This document shows positions 36,540 to 47,486 of a DNA stretch of 64,000 bases, one piece after another. Every line of letters begins with the position of its first letter. The stretch's first letter is position 1. Under the pieces are notes generated by a model that did no database searches, had not been told where the DNA came from, and saw only the letters and a list, made by a program, of their open reading frames with translations. Made by a program: the position numbers and the translations under genes. This DNA is from a bacterium (GTDB taxonomy: Bacteria > Auribacterota > Auribacteria > Auribacterales > Auribacteraceae), in contig JAHDNF010000003.1 in assembly GCA_018435605.1 (NCBI GenBank), forward strand, positions 1 through 64,000, given 5' to 3'.

Positions 36540-37952
36540 ATGACATTAGAAACTCCACGCGACCATTGCGGAGTATTCGGGATATATTGCCACGATGAAG
36601 CCGCATTGATGACCTACCTCGGGTTGTACGCCCTTCAGCATCGCGGGCAGGAAAGCGCGGGTATTGTTACAAACGACGGAAAAAGATTTTATTTTCATAA
36701 AAACATGGGTTTGGTCAGCGAAGTGTTTAACGAAAACCATCTTTCCCGGCTTAAAGGGAATTGTGCTATCGGCCATGTAAGATATTCAACTACCGGTTCA
36801 AGTTTGCTGGTCAATGCCCAACCTCTTGTTATAAATTATTATTATGGTACCATGGCGGTTGCTCATAACGGTAATTTAACTAACGCCAACGAATTACGCG
36901 AGAAATTGGAACGCATGGGTTCTATTTTTCAGACTACAACCGACAGTGAGATAGTGGTGCATCTGCTTGCCAAGCCGTCATTCCCAAATAAAATAGATAG
37001 ATTGATCTATGCGTTGGGCGAAATTAAAGGGGCTTATTCTCTTATACTCATGAGCCAAGAAGAAATTATAGGTATACGCGATCCTCATGGTATCAGGCCG
37101 TTGGTACTGGGTAAACTGGACGAAGCGTACGTGCTTGCTTCCGAAACTTGTGCCTTTGATCTTATAGGAGCGCATTTTATCCGAGATGTCGAGCCTGGCG
37201 AAGTAGTTATCATCAATGAAAACGGAATAAAATCGATCAAACCTATGCCGGATACACCTCATAAATTTTGTATTTTCGAATTGATATATTTTGCAAGACC
37301 CGACAGTTTTTTCTTCGGGAAAAGTGTGCATACCGTACGTAAAGCGCTCGGCGCGCGTCTTGCGAAGGAGCATCCGGTTTCTGCCGACATTGTCATATCG
37401 GTGCCGGATTCAGGCAATTCTGCGGCTATAGGGTTCGCTTCTGAGTCGGGGATTCCGTATGATCGCGGTTTTATACGCAATCATTATGTTGGTCGGACTT
37501 TTTTAAAACCGAACCAGATGATCCGTAATTTCAGTACTAAGATCAAGCTGAATCCGCTCAAAGATGTCATTGAAGGCAAGAGGGTTGTGGTTGTCGACGA
37601 TTCCATTGTGCGAGGAACTACCAGTAAAAGCCGGATCGCAAGTTTGCGTGACGCCGGAGCTAAAGAGATTCATATGCGGATTAGTTGTCCGCCGCACAGG
37701 TTTCCGTGTTATTACGGGATAGATTTCCCGTCCAATACCGAATTGATAGCCGCACAGCATAATCTTGATGAAGTAGCCCGGTTTATACAGGCTGATTCCC
37801 TAGGTTATCTTAGCATTGAGGGGATGATCGAAGCGGTCGGAGGGGAAAAGGAGTTTTGTCTTGCGTGTTTTAATGGTGATTATGCTATAAAACCTGAGTG
37901 CGGTACTACAAAAGAAATTCTTGAACGGAACAATTCAACCGTTAGATTATAA
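36540..37952 (+). CDS. purF: Amidophosphoribosyltransferase
   Basis: 470 residues. The nucleophile is C10 in HCGVFGI, so a nine-residue propeptide has to be removed, as in the Bacillus-type enzyme. LQHRGQESAG and GHVRYSTTG mark the glutaminase half; the PRPP loop VVVVDDSIVRGTTS marks the transferase half. Cysteines in KFCIFELIYFARPD, HRFPCYYG and EFCLACF match the four ligands of the structural [4Fe-4S] cluster of the Bacillus type, which is known to make the enzyme oxygen-sensitive. It makes phosphoribosylamine, the first committed step. AAGGAG precedes the ATG. Confidence 0.96.
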   Translation: MTLETPRDHCGVFGIYCHDEAALMTYLGLYALQHRGQESAGIVTNDGKRFYFHKNMGLVSEVFNENHLSRLKGNCAIGHVRYSTTGSSLLVNAQPLVINYYYGTMAVAHNGNLTNANELREKLERMGSIFQTTTDSEIVVHLLAKPSFPNKIDRLIYALGEIKGAYSLILMSQEEIIGIRDPHGIRPLVLGKLDEAYVLASETCAFDLIGAHFIRDVEPGEVVIINENGIKSIKPMPDTPHKFCIFELIYFARPDSFFFGKSVHTVRKALGARLAKEHPVSADIVISVPDSGNSAAIGFASESGIPYDRGFIRNHYVGRTFLKPNQMIRNFSTKIKLNPLKDVIEGKRVVVVDDSIVRGTTSKSRIASLRDAGAKEIHMRISCPPHRFPCYYGIDFPSNTELIAAQHNLDEVARFIQADSLGYLSIEGMIEAVGGEKEFCLACFNGDYAIKPECGTTKEILERNNSTVRL

Positions 37953-37966
37953 CCATGGAGACAGGT

Positions 37967-39016
37967 ATGGACGAATCTTTAAAAGTGACCTATCAATCTG
38001 CCGGTGTCAATATTGATGAAGGTATCAAAGTCGTTGGACACATCAAAGAGCGCATGAAAAATATTGTATTCCAAAATGTTTTGTCGGGTATAGGCGGTTT
38101 CGGCGGTATCATAGATATTTCTGCAACCGGTATCAAAGAACCTGTGCTTGTTTCCAGTATAGATGGAGTGGGAACGAAGACCAAGGTTGCCGCCGCTCAC
38201 GGTCAATATCGTGGTGTCGGGCGTGATATTGTGGCTCATTGCGTGAACGATATAGCTGTGCAAGGTGCTAAACCGCTTTTTTTCATGGATTACATCGGGG
38301 TATCCAGACTGGATGCGCTGATCGTAGATCAGCTGATTGCGGGTATTCTCGACGAATGCACAGAGCAGGGATGCGCACTGCTCGGCGGAGAAACTGCTGA
38401 AATGCCGGGCGTTTACGAATATGGCGAATTCGATTTGGTAGGTTGTATCGTAGGCATTATGGAGAAAAAGCGGATAGTTACCGGCGTAAAAATACAAAAG
38501 AGCGACGTCATTATCGGGTTGGAATCGTCGGGCTTGCATACCAACGGGTTTTCTTTAGCGCGTCAAGTGCTCTTTTCGGACGGGCAGTTGACTTTGGGGT
38601 CGGTTCCGGAAGGTTTTTCAAAGCCTGTCGGCGATGTATTGCTTGAACCGCACCGTTGTTACGGTACTATAATTCAGGCGCTGTGCGATTCGGTTGAAGT
38701 AAAAGGGATGGCGCATATTACAGGCGGGGGATTGATTGAAAATCTGCCTAGGATATTGCCTGATAATGTTGATGCGGTTATAGATGTGTCTACATGGGAA
38801 ACCTTGCCGATTTTTAAGTTGATTCGTAAAATGGGGCCGGTGGATGCCAAAGAAATGTATCGTGTGTTTAATATGGGAATAGGGCTGACTGTTGTTGTGG
38901 ATAAGTCTCAGGTAGCCGGCGCGATGGATATTATCAAAAAGCATAATTGCCCTGCTTATATTATAGGTGAGTTGGCGGAAGGCAATAATAAGGTTGTTCT
39001 AAATTCTCTGGAATAA
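37967..39016 (+). CDS. purM: AIR synthetase (phosphoribosylformylglycinamidine cyclo-ligase)
   Basis: 349 residues, typical length. GIGGFGGIIDIS, SSIDGVGTKTKVA, DIAVQGAKPLFFMDYI, GGETAEMPGVY and FNMGIGLTVVVD are conserved PurM blocks. It closes FGAM to AIR with ATP. The ATG at 37967 is favoured by GGAGACAGG directly upstream, which itself overlaps an in-frame ATG at 37955; the difference is four residues. It follows purF closely. About 220 bases separate it from purH, the largest gap inside the purine run, so an extra promoter there is possible though I found none convincing. Confidence 0.96.
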   Translation: MDESLKVTYQSAGVNIDEGIKVVGHIKERMKNIVFQNVLSGIGGFGGIIDISATGIKEPVLVSSIDGVGTKTKVAAAHGQYRGVGRDIVAHCVNDIAVQGAKPLFFMDYIGVSRLDALIVDQLIAGILDECTEQGCALLGGETAEMPGVYEYGEFDLVGCIVGIMEKKRIVTGVKIQKSDVIIGLESSGLHTNGFSLARQVLFSDGQLTLGSVPEGFSKPVGDVLLEPHRCYGTIIQALCDSVEVKGMAHITGGGLIENLPRILPDNVDAVIDVSTWETLPIFKLIRKMGPVDAKEMYRVFNMGIGLTVVVDKSQVAGAMDIIKKHNCPAYIIGELAEGNNKVVLNSLE

Positions 39017-39239
39017 TTTTTTGGTTTGCGCCATATCGTTTTGGTATACTCAAGACATTAGAGTTGATTTTCTTATAAATGATCTTGTCGTGATAAACGG
39101 TTTTGAATATGAGTTTTGCTAAATCGTGTGATAGCTTAGTATTTCTAACGCAACTCAGCATTTACACTGCTTTTTTTATAATTACAGGTATTTTTTCAGT
39201 TTTATCCAATATATGAATTTTAATAAAAAAGGAGTTGCC

Positions 39240-40802
39240 ATGCAAAAAATTACACGCGCTCTTATCAGTGTTTCCGATAAAACCGGAATTGTGGAGTTTG
39301 CTAGAGCCTTGACCGATATGGGGGTAGAGATTATTTCGACCGGCGGTACGGCAAGACAGCTTGAAGATGCGGGTATTCCGCTCATAAGAGTCTCACAATA
39401 TACCGGTTTTCCAGAAATGCTTGATGGCAGAGTTAAAACTTTGCACCCTAAAATACATGCCGGACTGCTAGCCCTGTGGGATAAGACATCGCATAAGGAA
39501 GATTTGATAAAACACGAAATAGACGCTATAAATATGGTTGTTGTAAATTTGTATCCATTTTATGAAACGGTTGTAAAATCGGGGATCACAAAAGAAGATA
39601 TTATAGAAAATATCGATATCGGCGGACCGACAATGTTGCGTTCTGCGGCAAAAAATTTCAGGTTCGTTACCTGTGTGTGTACTCCGTCGCGCTACGGCGA
39701 GGTGATAGACGCAATGAAAAACAATGATGGGCGTGTGCCCGATGAACTCCGTCTCAATTTGGCGTATGAGGTCTTTTTGATGACATCGACATACGATTCG
39801 GTAATAGCTCATTATTTTTCGACCATACAGCCCGGCGACGAACCGGCTTTTCCCGATCAATTCAGTATACCTTTGAAACGTATTCAGGATTTGCGGTATG
39901 GCGAAAATCCTCATCAGAAGGCGGCGCTCTATAAACTCGCAATCGATTCCTGCGACGCGCTGACCGGAGCACGGCAGTTGCAGGGTAAAGAGTTATCGTA
40001 CAATAACATTGTTGATTTGGATTCTGCTTATAGGCTGGTATGCGAATTTGAAAAACCGGCGGCAGTGATAGTGAAACACAATAATCCATGCGGTGTTGCT
40101 CAGGCGGACGATCTGTTGACAGCGTATAAACGAGCCCATGCGACCGACCCTGTATCGGCATTCGGCAGTATACAGGCTTTTAACACTACGGTGGATATCG
40201 GCCTTGCTCTTGAAATAAACTCGACTTTTGTTGAAGCGGTTTTGGCTCCTGATTATACTGATGAGGCATTACAGGAATTTTCCCGCAAAAAGAACCTGCG
40301 TATTTTGAAAACAGGCAAAAAACCGTTTGTTCCGGCACTTAATTTTTCTTGTGATATCAAAAGGATCAAAGGAGGATTGCTTATTCAGGATATGGATGAG
40401 CGTATGATAACTGCAGATACAGTCGAGTGCATAACCAAAGCTAAACCGTCGCCTCAACAGTTGGAGAGTTTGTTATTCTGCTGGAAGGTGGTGAAACACG
40501 TTAAATCTAACGCAATAATTTTTGCATCGGGTACAGAAACGGTCGGCATTGGCGCAGGACAGATGAGCCGTATCGATTCTACAATGCTTGCCGCAAAAAA
40601 ATCGCAAAAACCGCTTGAAGATATAGTAATGGCATCGGATGCGTTTTTTCCGTTCAGAGACAATATAGATGAGGCGGCAAAATATGGTGTTAAAGCTATC
40701 ATACAACCCGGCGGTTCAATACGTGATCAGGAAGTGATCGATGCGTGCAACGAGTATGGTATAGCTATGGTAGTAACTGGTGTGCGTCATTTCAAACATT
40801 AG
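39240..40802 (+). CDS. purH: Bifunctional AICAR transformylase / IMP cyclohydrolase
   Basis: 520 residues. The N-terminal IMP cyclohydrolase (MGS-like) domain shows ALISVSDKTGIVEFAR, ISTGGTARQLEDAGI and VKTLHPKIHAGLL; the C-terminal transformylase shows LRYGENPHQKAALY, GKELSYNNIVDLD, VIVKHNNPCGVA and IIQPGGSIRDQEVI. Both last steps to IMP are thus covered, using 10-formyl-THF. The ATG at 39240 has AAAGGAG in the correct position; the nine upstream codons in frame lack support. Confidence 0.96.
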   Translation: MQKITRALISVSDKTGIVEFARALTDMGVEIISTGGTARQLEDAGIPLIRVSQYTGFPEMLDGRVKTLHPKIHAGLLALWDKTSHKEDLIKHEIDAINMVVVNLYPFYETVVKSGITKEDIIENIDIGGPTMLRSAAKNFRFVTCVCTPSRYGEVIDAMKNNDGRVPDELRLNLAYEVFLMTSTYDSVIAHYFSTIQPGDEPAFPDQFSIPLKRIQDLRYGENPHQKAALYKLAIDSCDALTGARQLQGKELSYNNIVDLDSAYRLVCEFEKPAAVIVKHNNPCGVAQADDLLTAYKRAHATDPVSAFGSIQAFNTTVDIGLALEINSTFVEAVLAPDYTDEALQEFSRKKNLRILKTGKKPFVPALNFSCDIKRIKGGLLIQDMDERMITADTVECITKAKPSPQQLESLLFCWKVVKHVKSNAIIFASGTETVGIGAGQMSRIDSTMLAAKKSQKPLEDIVMASDAFFPFRDNIDEAAKYGVKAIIQPGGSIRDQEVIDACNEYGIAMVVTGVRHFKH

Positions 40803-40821
40803 ATATATAAGGAGCCGGTTA

Positions 40822-42114
40822 ATGAAAGTTTTAGTTGTAGGAGGCGGAGGCCGCGAGCATACGCTGGTTTGGAAATTGCGCCAGAGTCCTCTCGTAAAAA
40901 AAATATACTGCGCGCCCGGTAACGGCGGCATTTCCAAAACAGCCGAATGTGTGCCCATTGACGCGGACAATATACAGGAGTTGCTTGCTTTCGCCAAGAA
41001 GGAACGAATCGATTTTACCGTTGTCGGACCTGAAGTGCCGTTGACATTAGGTATAGTAGATTTGTTTACCGAAGAAGGATTGCCTATATTGGGGCCTACT
41101 AAGGCCGCGGCTCAGCTTGAAGGAAGTAAAATATTTGCAAAACAAATTATGGCGCGTGCCAATGTGCCGACCGGATTCTATAAAAAATTTTCGGTAAGCG
41201 ATGAGGCAATAGAGTATCTGAATGACAAAAAAACGCCTGTTGTTATCAAGGCGGACGGGTTGGCCGCAGGCAAAGGAGTTATTATTGCCGATACTATGGA
41301 TAAAGCGAAAGGAGCGGTTCGCCTTATTTTGGATGACAGGATATTCGGTGAATCGGGAAATCAGATCATTATCGAAGAGTTTTTGCGAGGTGAAGAAGCC
41401 TCTATTCTGGCGTTTACAGATGGGAAAACTGTTATTCCTTTGGATTCGTCGCAAGACCATAAACGGGCTAAGGACATGGATAAAGGCCCAAACACCGGGG
41501 GAATGGGCGCTTACAGTCCTGCTCCGGTAGTAACCGACTCTCTCAAACAACGTATTTTAAAAAATATCCTCGAACCTGTAGTCTATGAAATGGCTAAAGC
41601 GGGTACTCCGTATACAGGTATCTTATACGCCGGTCTTATGATCGACGGAAATGAACCGAAGGTGCTTGAATTCAACGTTCGTTTCGGCGATCCGGAAACT
41701 CAGGCGTTGCTACCTCGGTTGGAAACTGATCTCATGGAGGTTTTTCTGGCAATATATGAGAAACGTCTACATGAAATCACATTGAAGTGGAGTCCGAATG
41801 TTGCTGTAACGGTGGTTATTGCTTCCGGAGGGTATCCTGGGGAATATGAAAAAGGTATTGAAATTCAAGGGATCGAAGATGCTGAAAGTATTGCTAAAGT
41901 TCATGTTTTTCATGCCGGAACTAAACTTGACAACGGGCGGTTTTATACTGCCGGAGGCAGAGTTTTGAATGTATGCGCTCTGGGTAAGACTATAGAAACG
42001 GCGCAGGACCGTGCATACGCGGCGGTACGGCGTATTTATTTTGATAAGATGCATTTTCGAAAAGATATAGGCGATAAAGCATTAGCTAAACTGAAAGGTG
42101 CAATTCATGGGTAA
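40822..42114 (+). CDS. purD: Phosphoribosylamine-glycine ligase
   Basis: 430 residues. The N-terminal [17 protein letters not shown] and the ATP-grasp blocks [26 protein letters not shown] and [13 protein letters not shown] are diagnostic of GAR synthetase. It joins glycine to phosphoribosylamine; glyA downstream can provide the glycine and the one-carbon unit. AAGGAG lies before the ATG at 40822. It overlaps purE by eight bases. Confidence 0.96.
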   Translation: MKVLVVGGGGREHTLVWKLRQSPLVKKIYCAPGNGGISKTAECVPIDADNIQELLAFAKKERIDFTVVGPEVPLTLGIVDLFTEEGLPILGPTKAAAQLEGSKIFAKQIMARANVPTGFYKKFSVSDEAIEYLNDKKTPVVIKADGLAAGKGVIIADTMDKAKGAVRLILDDRIFGESGNQIIIEEFLRGEEASILAFTDGKTVIPLDSSQDHKRAKDMDKGPNTGGMGAYSPAPVVTDSLKQRILKNILEPVVYEMAKAGTPYTGILYAGLMIDGNEPKVLEFNVRFGDPETQALLPRLETDLMEVFLAIYEKRLHEITLKWSPNVAVTVVIASGGYPGEYEKGIEIQGIEDAESIAKVHVFHAGTKLDNGRFYTAGGRVLNVCALGKTIETAQDRAYAAVRRIYFDKMHFRKDIGDKALAKLKGAIHG

Positions 42115-42619
42115 CGATACGACTAAGCCGCTTGTCGGCATATTGATGGGCAGTTCATCCGATTTAACACTGTTACAGTCTGCATTTGATAAGTTGACCG
42201 ATCTTGGCATACCTTACGAGAAAAAGGTAATTTCTGCTCACCGTACGCCCTGTAGGGCAGTTGAGTACGCCTCCACAGCCGAACAGCGTGGAATTAAGGT
42301 AATTATTGCCGCGGCAGGGTTTGCGGCACATCTTGCAGGGTTTGTGGCGGCTCATACGACGTTGCCGGTTATAGGTATACCGGTCGATTCCTCACCGCTG
42401 AACGGCATGGATGCGCTTTTGGCAACTGTGCAAATGCCGGGCGGTGTGCCTGTGGCTACGGTATCCATAGGTAAGGCAGGCGCGACAAATGCGGCGATTT
42501 TGGCAGGCCAAATACTTGCGCTGTCAGATAAATCTCTGGCGGAAAATCTCAAGAAAATGCGTGAGAAAATGACTGAGAAAGTAATTGCTGATTCTCGTAA
42601 AGTGGAAGCCTGTGAATAA
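42107..42619 (+). CDS. purE: N5-CAIR mutase (PurE)
   Basis: 170 residues, typical for class I Pur[25 protein letters not shown] with the catalytic His, and the [19 protein letters not shown] and [18 protein letters not shown] blocks are present. Class I PurE converts N5-CAIR made by PurK to CAIR; no purK is in the window, so it must be elsewhere, or the enzyme uses CO2 directly as class II does, which the sequence alone does not settle. The start lies inside purD with AAAGG upstream. Confidence 0.93.
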   Translation: MGNDTTKPLVGILMGSSSDLTLLQSAFDKLTDLGIPYEKKVISAHRTPCRAVEYASTAEQRGIKVIIAAAGFAAHLAGFVAAHTTLPVIGIPVDSSPLNGMDALLATVQMPGGVPVATVSIGKAGATNAAILAGQILALSDKSLAENLKKMREKMTEKVIADSRKVEACE

Positions 42620-43232
42620 AAAATCGGATTTTATACTTCAAATAGATGCGAGTAATCCCGATCCGCGCGTAATAGAAAAGGCCGCTGACATTGTGCGTCA
42701 GGGTGGTTTGGTAGTATTTCCTACCGAAACAGTGTATGGTATTGCGGTAATGTATGGCAATAGCAAGGCGGTTGAGCGGTTGTACAGGGTCAAGCGGCGT
42801 AAGCCCGACAAACCGTTGACAGTGCATATATCGTCGTCGTCGTCAATAGATTCTTACGGATGTATCATAAGCGACAATGCGCGGATTTTGATGAATCGAT
42901 ATTGGCCGGGGCCTCTTACTTTGGTCTTGCCTTTACTTTCCGGAGAAGGTACACTTGGATTCAGGTTACCGGACCATCCTGTCGCTTTGGCGTTGATCGA
43001 TGCTGTAGGCGGCGGGGTTTTTGCGCCGAGTGCGAATTTGAGCGGCAGTAAAAGCCCTGTAACGGCAGGCGAAGCCTATGAACAATTTGGCAATGAGATA
43101 GATATGTACATAGATGCCGGCAAAACTGGGTACGGAAAAGATTCCACGGTTATTGATATGACCGGCGATAAACCGGTTATATTACGTGAAGGCGCATTAT
43201 CAAAGGATGTTGTTTTTTCAGCGATATTGTGA
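42612..43232 (+). CDS. tsaC: L-threonylcarbamoyladenylate synthase (TsaC/Sua5 family)
   Basis: 206 residues. [54 protein letters not shown] and [14 protein letters not shown] are the YrdC-fold motifs that bind threonine, bicarbonate and ATP in the first step of tRNA t6A37 synthesis. It ends after the YrdC domain, so it lacks the extra Sua5 domain. The start is GTG at 42612, overlapping the purE stop by eight bases with GGAAG upstream. Confidence 0.92.
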   Translation: MNKKSDFILQIDASNPDPRVIEKAADIVRQGGLVVFPTETVYGIAVMYGNSKAVERLYRVKRRKPDKPLTVHISSSSSIDSYGCIISDNARILMNRYWPGPLTLVLPLLSGEGTLGFRLPDHPVALALIDAVGGGVFAPSANLSGSKSPVTAGEAYEQFGNEIDMYIDAGKTGYGKDSTVIDMTGDKPVILREGALSKDVVFSAIL

Positions 43233-43340
43233 TGTGCATAGTAATCTGTTCATAAATGAGCATCGACACACAATATTGACCGAAAATTTTATGATTGAAA
43301 AATCCTTCTAACCATAATCTCAATATTGGCGAGGTTGAAC

Positions 43341-43811
43341 TTGACAACGGATCCGTTAAGAAAAAATGTTTTGTTTGTATGTACGGGAAATATGTGCCGC
43401 AGTCCTATGGCGGAAGGAATATTCCGCTATCTGACGCAACACCGTCCTGAATTGACGTGTGAGTCGGCAGGGATATCGGCTATGCCGGGTTTTCCAGCTA
43501 GCGCCAATGCTATAACGGTATGCGCGAAACATGGTATAGATATATCGTATCATTTGTCGCAATTTTTAACAGATACTATCATAGACCGATCGGATTATAT
43601 TTTTGGTTTGGCTTTTCAGCATGTAGATTTTATTAGAAGGGCTTATCCGAGCAGTTTCGACAAGGTTTTTTTATTAAAAGAGTTTGCCGAAAGCGCAGAT
43701 GAATCGTTCAATGCGGATGTGGATGATCCCATAGGACAGGACGAGGATGCTTATGAAATTTGTTTTCGTGAAATAGAGAAGGCAATTAAAGGAGTGCTGG
43801 AAAAATTATGA
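43341..43811 (+). CDS. Low-molecular-weight protein phosphatase (LMWPTP/YwlE family)
   Basis: About 156 residues. The P-loop VCTGNMCRSPMAEG holds the nucleophilic Cys and the Arg of C-x5-R-S, and DVDDPIGQDEDAYE near the end carries the general-acid Asp. The family removes phosphate from Tyr, or Arg in YwlE, where the residue before the second Cys (here Met) helps to choose the substrate, so specificity is open. A TTG start at 43341 with GAGG six bases upstream is my choice; TTG at 43326 would add five residues. It overlaps rpiB by four bases, and the tsaC-phosphatase-rpiB-glyA order is also found in Firmicutes, where it suggests a conserved neighbourhood. Confidence 0.85.
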   Translation: MTTDPLRKNVLFVCTGNMCRSPMAEGIFRYLTQHRPELTCESAGISAMPGFPASANAITVCAKHGIDISYHLSQFLTDTIIDRSDYIFGLAFQHVDFIRRAYPSSFDKVFLLKEFAESADESFNADVDDPIGQDEDAYEICFREIEKAIKGVLEKL

Positions 43812-44245
43812 AAATTGCTATCGGGGCAGACCACGGAGGATTTGAACTTAAAGAATACCTCAAGAGGACATTGGAAAAAGAAAAGCATGAAGTTATAGAT
43901 GTTGGCTGTTGCAGTAAAGAATCGGTTGATTACCCGGTTTTCGGCAACAATGTATCAAAGAAAGTGTCTGACGGCGAATGTCCAAGGGGAATTTTGATCT
44001 GTACGTCAGGTATAGGTATGTCGATAGTTGCAAACCGTCACCCGAATATACGAGCGGCGCTTTGTTACAATAAAGATGCGGCCATAATGTCGCGTGCGCA
44101 TAACAACGCCAATATACTCGTTCTTGGTTCGAAATATGTGACTGCCGAAGAAGCGGAGTCAATTGTTTCCGTATGGCTGGAAACAGATTTTGAGGGCGGC
44201 CGTCACCAACGAAGATTATCGCAGATTTTAAATAATAATTGTTGA
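43808..44245 (+). CDS. rpiB: Ribose-5-phosphate isomerase B
   Basis: 145 residues. IGADHGGFELKEYLK, the CTSGIGMSIVANR loop and AALCYNKDAAIMSRAHNNANIL are typical RpiB/LacAB blocks; SRAHNNANIL and the final GGRHQRRL fit the RpiB rather than the LacA/B branch. It interconverts ribulose-5-P and ribose-5-P, the precursor of PRPP, in keeping with a place next to the purine genes. ATGA overlap with the preceding phosphatase gene. Confidence 0.93.
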   Translation: MKIAIGADHGGFELKEYLKRTLEKEKHEVIDVGCCSKESVDYPVFGNNVSKKVSDGECPRGILICTSGIGMSIVANRHPNIRAALCYNKDAAIMSRAHNNANILVLGSKYVTAEEAESIVSVWLETDFEGGRHQRRLSQILNNNC

Positions 44246-44263
44246 TTAAGGAGATGATACAAT

Positions 44264-45523
44264 ATGGAGCGACTGGCTGAGTTTGATCCGGAAATAGCGC
44301 AGGCTATCGAAAAGGAAATAGATAGAGAAACATATACACTGGAGATGATCGCGTCTGAGAATTTTGTAAGTCGTGCGGTATTGGAAGCTATGGGTTGCGT
44401 GATGACCAATAAATACGCTGAGGGCTATCCAGCCAAACGATGGTATAATGGCTGTGAATATGTTGATATCGGAGAAAGCCTTGCAATAGAACGTGCGAAG
44501 AAACTTTTCGGAGCAGACCATGTCAATGTACAGCCTCATTCCGGTTCGCAGGCAAACATGGCCGTGTATTTTGCCGTTATGCAACCCGGCGACACTATGC
44601 TCGCAATGGATCTTTCTCATGGAGGGCATCTTACTCACGGAAGTAAGATGAATTTTTCAGGTATATTTTATAATGTGGTATCCTATGGAGTTGATAAAGA
44701 TACGGAGCGGATCAATTACGACGAACTGGAAAAACTGGCTAAAACTCATAAACCTAAACTGATTATAGCAGGAGCCAGCGCGTATCCTCGGTTTATAGAT
44801 TTCGAACGGTTTAGGGCGGTTGCAGATTCTGTCGGCGCATATTTTATGGTAGATATGGCGCATATAGCTGGATTGGTTGCCGGCGGCGTTCATCCGAGTC
44901 CGGTTCCTCACGCTCATTTTGTCACTACTACTACCCATAAAACGCTTCGCGGGCCGAGATCTGGTATGATTCTCTGTAAGGAAGAGTTTGCCAAACTAAT
45001 AGATAAGATGGTTTTTCCGGGCATTCAGGGTGGTCCGTTGATGCATGTTATTGCTTCCAAAGCGGTAGCATTTAAAGAAGCGCTTCAGCCTCAGTTCAAG
45101 ACTTATGCCGAGCAGGTGGTTAAAAATGCCGTTATTGTCAGTGATAGTCTGCAACGCGAAGGGTTCCGCATCGTATCCGGCGGAACAGATAACCATCTGA
45201 TGTTAGTCGACGTATCTTCCAAGGGCTTGACCGGTAAACAAGCCGGAGCTGTCCTTGAAAAGGCGGGGATTACGGTTAATAAAAATCTTATTCCGTTTGA
45301 TAAGGAGAGTCCTTTTGTAACCAGCGGAATACGTATAGGAACTCCTGCGCTGACTACCCGTGGTATGAAAGAACCGGAAATGAAAAAGGTCGCTCAGTTT
45401 ATCAGTACGGCGTTACATAACGCGGATGATGATCAGTCACTGGCTGAGATACGCAGTGAAGTCAGAGAGTTGAGCGCAAATTTCATTATGTATGAACCTT
45501 CCATGACAGGTAGCGCGCAATAA
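44264..45523 (+). CDS. glyA: Serine hydroxymethyltransferase
   Basis: 419 residues. [19 protein letters not shown], the [15 protein letters not shown] loop, [13 protein letters not shown] and the PLP lysine K226 in [11 protein letters not shown] are diagnostic. It converts serine and THF to glycine and methylene-THF; glycine feeds PurD and the one-carbon unit feeds PurH after oxidation. AAGGAG precedes the ATG. It closes the purine-linked part of the run; 31 bases follow before gmd. Confidence 0.96.
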   Translation: MERLAEFDPEIAQAIEKEIDRETYTLEMIASENFVSRAVLEAMGCVMTNKYAEGYPAKRWYNGCEYVDIGESLAIERAKKLFGADHVNVQPHSGSQANMAVYFAVMQPGDTMLAMDLSHGGHLTHGSKMNFSGIFYNVVSYGVDKDTERINYDELEKLAKTHKPKLIIAGASAYPRFIDFERFRAVADSVGAYFMVDMAHIAGLVAGGVHPSPVPHAHFVTTTTHKTLRGPRSGMILCKEEFAKLIDKMVFPGIQGGPLMHVIASKAVAFKEALQPQFKTYAEQVVKNAVIVSDSLQREGFRIVSGGTDNHLMLVDVSSKGLTGKQAGAVLEKAGITVNKNLIPFDKESPFVTSGIRIGTPALTTRGMKEPEMKKVAQFISTALHNADDDQSLAEIRSEVRELSANFIMYEPSMTGSAQ

Positions 45524-45554
45524 GTACCCAAAATATATAAAAGGAGACTAGGTA

Positions 45555-46514
45555 GTGACTACTGTTTTAATTACTGGAATAACCGGTCAGGACGGTTCTT
45601 ACCTTGCTGATTTTTTGCTCGATAAAGGGTATGATGTACATGGTATGGTGCGTCGGTCGAGTACCGAAACCTTTCTTAGAATCGAACATATACGCGACAG
45701 GATAACTATTCATCAGGCTGATTTGCTCGATCAGCTTTCGTTGATCAACCTGATCGAAAAAGTTCAGCCGGATGAAATATATAATCTCGCGGCAATGTCA
45801 TTCGTGCCTACTTCATGGGTTCAACCGGTTTTGACCGCTGAATTTACAGCTGTCGGCGTGACCAAGATGCTTGAGGCTATACGATTGGTTAATAAGAAAA
45901 TAAAATTTTATCAGGCTTCAAGTAGTGAAATGTTTGGTAAAGTACAGGAAGTTCCTCAGCGCGAGACAACTCCGTTTTATCCCAGAAGCCCGTATGGCGT
46001 AGCCAAAGTGTACGGTCATTTTATTACAGTAAATTATAGGGAAAGTTACGATATATTCGCCTGCTCTGGAATTTTATTTAATCATGAATCGCCAAGGCGA
46101 GGTAAAGAATTTGTCACACGGAAAATTACCGACGCAGTAGCCCGGATAAAATGCGGTTTGCAGGATAAACTCTATCTTGGCAACCTTGATGCAAAACGCG
46201 ACTGGGGCTATGCCGGCGATTACGTCAAGGCGATGTGGATGATGCTCCAACAGGAAAAATCTGAAGATTACGTAATAGCTACCGGAGAAACGCATTCAGT
46301 GCGTGAATTCTGTGAAAAAGCCTTCAGCCATGCCGGTCTTGAGTGGCAGGATTATGTCGGGCTTGATCCGCGATTAGTCCGTCCTGCTGAGGTCGATTTG
46401 CTTATCGGTGACCCTACAAAAGCGCATAATAGACTCGGATGGCATCCCGAACACACATTCGGCGAACTGGTTGATATGATGGTTGACGAGGATCTCAACA
46501 GGTATCGACAATGA
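45555..46514 (+). CDS. gmd: GDP-mannose 4,6-dehydratase
   Basis: 319 residues. An extended SDR with the NADP loop [33 protein letters not shown], the catalytic YxxxK in SPYGVAK, and NHESPRRG, all specific for GMD. It turns GDP-mannose into GDP-4-keto-6-deoxymannose in the cytoplasm. The length is in the shorter bacterial class (about 320-345). The start is GTG at 45555 with AAGGAG well placed. It overlaps rmd by four bases (ATGA), so the two are translationally coupled. Confidence 0.95.
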   Translation: MTTVLITGITGQDGSYLADFLLDKGYDVHGMVRRSSTETFLRIEHIRDRITIHQADLLDQLSLINLIEKVQPDEIYNLAAMSFVPTSWVQPVLTAEFTAVGVTKMLEAIRLVNKKIKFYQASSSEMFGKVQEVPQRETTPFYPRSPYGVAKVYGHFITVNYRESYDIFACSGILFNHESPRRGKEFVTRKITDAVARIKCGLQDKLYLGNLDAKRDWGYAGDYVKAMWMMLQQEKSEDYVIATGETHSVREFCEKAFSHAGLEWQDYVGLDPRLVRPAEVDLLIGDPTKAHNRLGWHPEHTFGELVDMMVDEDLNRYRQ

Positions 46515-47476
46515 AAAAGGCGTTTATTACAGGTATAGCCGGATTTGTCGGACAGCATCTTGCCAGATTACTTCTTGATACCGGACATACTGTTTCCGGT
46601 ATATATTGTATGGATTCCGATCTGCCTGCTATAGAGCCTGAAATCAGAAAAAATCTGACATTATATCAGTGCGACATTACTGACAAACAAGCCGTCGCAG
46701 GTGTATTTAGCAACATTAATGTAGACGTGGTATATCATCTTGCCGCGGTTTCTCATGTTCCGTTTGCCGAACATAATCCGGCGCGTGCGTTTGACGTGAA
46801 TACTATGGGTACATGGAATCTTCTTGATGCTGTTAAAGATATACCGCACAGTAAGTTTGTATTAATCAGTTCTTGTGAGGTATACGGCAGGCAATCTTGC
46901 GGACGGCGGTTATTTACGGAATCGGATCCGGTATTGCCGTCCAATGTGTACGGTGTTACAAAAGCATCTGCGGAGATGTTGTGTAACAGTTACGCGCACA
47001 GATACGGATTGCGTACCATTATTTTTCGTCCTTTCAATCATATCGGTGCGGGGCAGGCTTGTACGTTTGTCGCGTCCGATTTTGCTCGTCAGATTGTACG
47101 AATTGAACGTGGTGATGTTGCGCCGGAAATCACTGTCGGCAATCTTGACGTAATGCGCGATTTTTCAGATGTCCGTGATGTAGTTAGTGCTTATATTATT
47201 GCTGGAGAAACAATATCTGATAACGGTCTTTTCAATGTATGTTCAGGCAATCCGATAACTATACGTACTTTGTTAGATACCTTATTGTCGATCGCTAATG
47301 CCGATATTTCTATTAAAGTCGATACCGAAAAGTTTCGAAAAAATGATAATGATTATTTCGGGGGAAGTTATAAAAAATTGTTTGATCGTACCGGCTGGAA
47401 ACCGGTTATTCCTCTTGAAAAAACTTTAACTGACATACTTAACTACTGGCGTAAACAGAGTTATGTGAAATATTAA
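46511..47476 (+). CDS. rmd: GDP-4-keto-6-deoxymannose reductase (RMD type)
   Basis: 321 residues. Extended SDR with [33 protein letters not shown], the YxxxK in NVYGVTK, and [16 protein letters not shown], the latter characteristic of RMD-type reductases that give GDP-D-rhamnose. The alternative, fucose synthase (Fcl), has a different substrate loop; the product sugar is therefore inferred to be GDP-D-rhamnose, used in LPS or exopolysaccharide. Directly coupled to gmd and ten bases before uppP. Confidence 0.88.
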   Translation: MKKAFITGIAGFVGQHLARLLLDTGHTVSGIYCMDSDLPAIEPEIRKNLTLYQCDITDKQAVAGVFSNINVDVVYHLAAVSHVPFAEHNPARAFDVNTMGTWNLLDAVKDIPHSKFVLISSCEVYGRQSCGRRLFTESDPVLPSNVYGVTKASAEMLCNSYAHRYGLRTIIFRPFNHIGAGQACTFVASDFARQIVRIERGDVAPEITVGNLDVMRDFSDVRDVVSAYIIAGETISDNGLFNVCSGNPITIRTLLDTLLSIANADISIKVDTEKFRKNDNDYFGGSYKKLFDRTGWKPVIPLEKTLTDILNYWRKQSYVKY

Positions 47477-47486
47477 AGAGATTTGC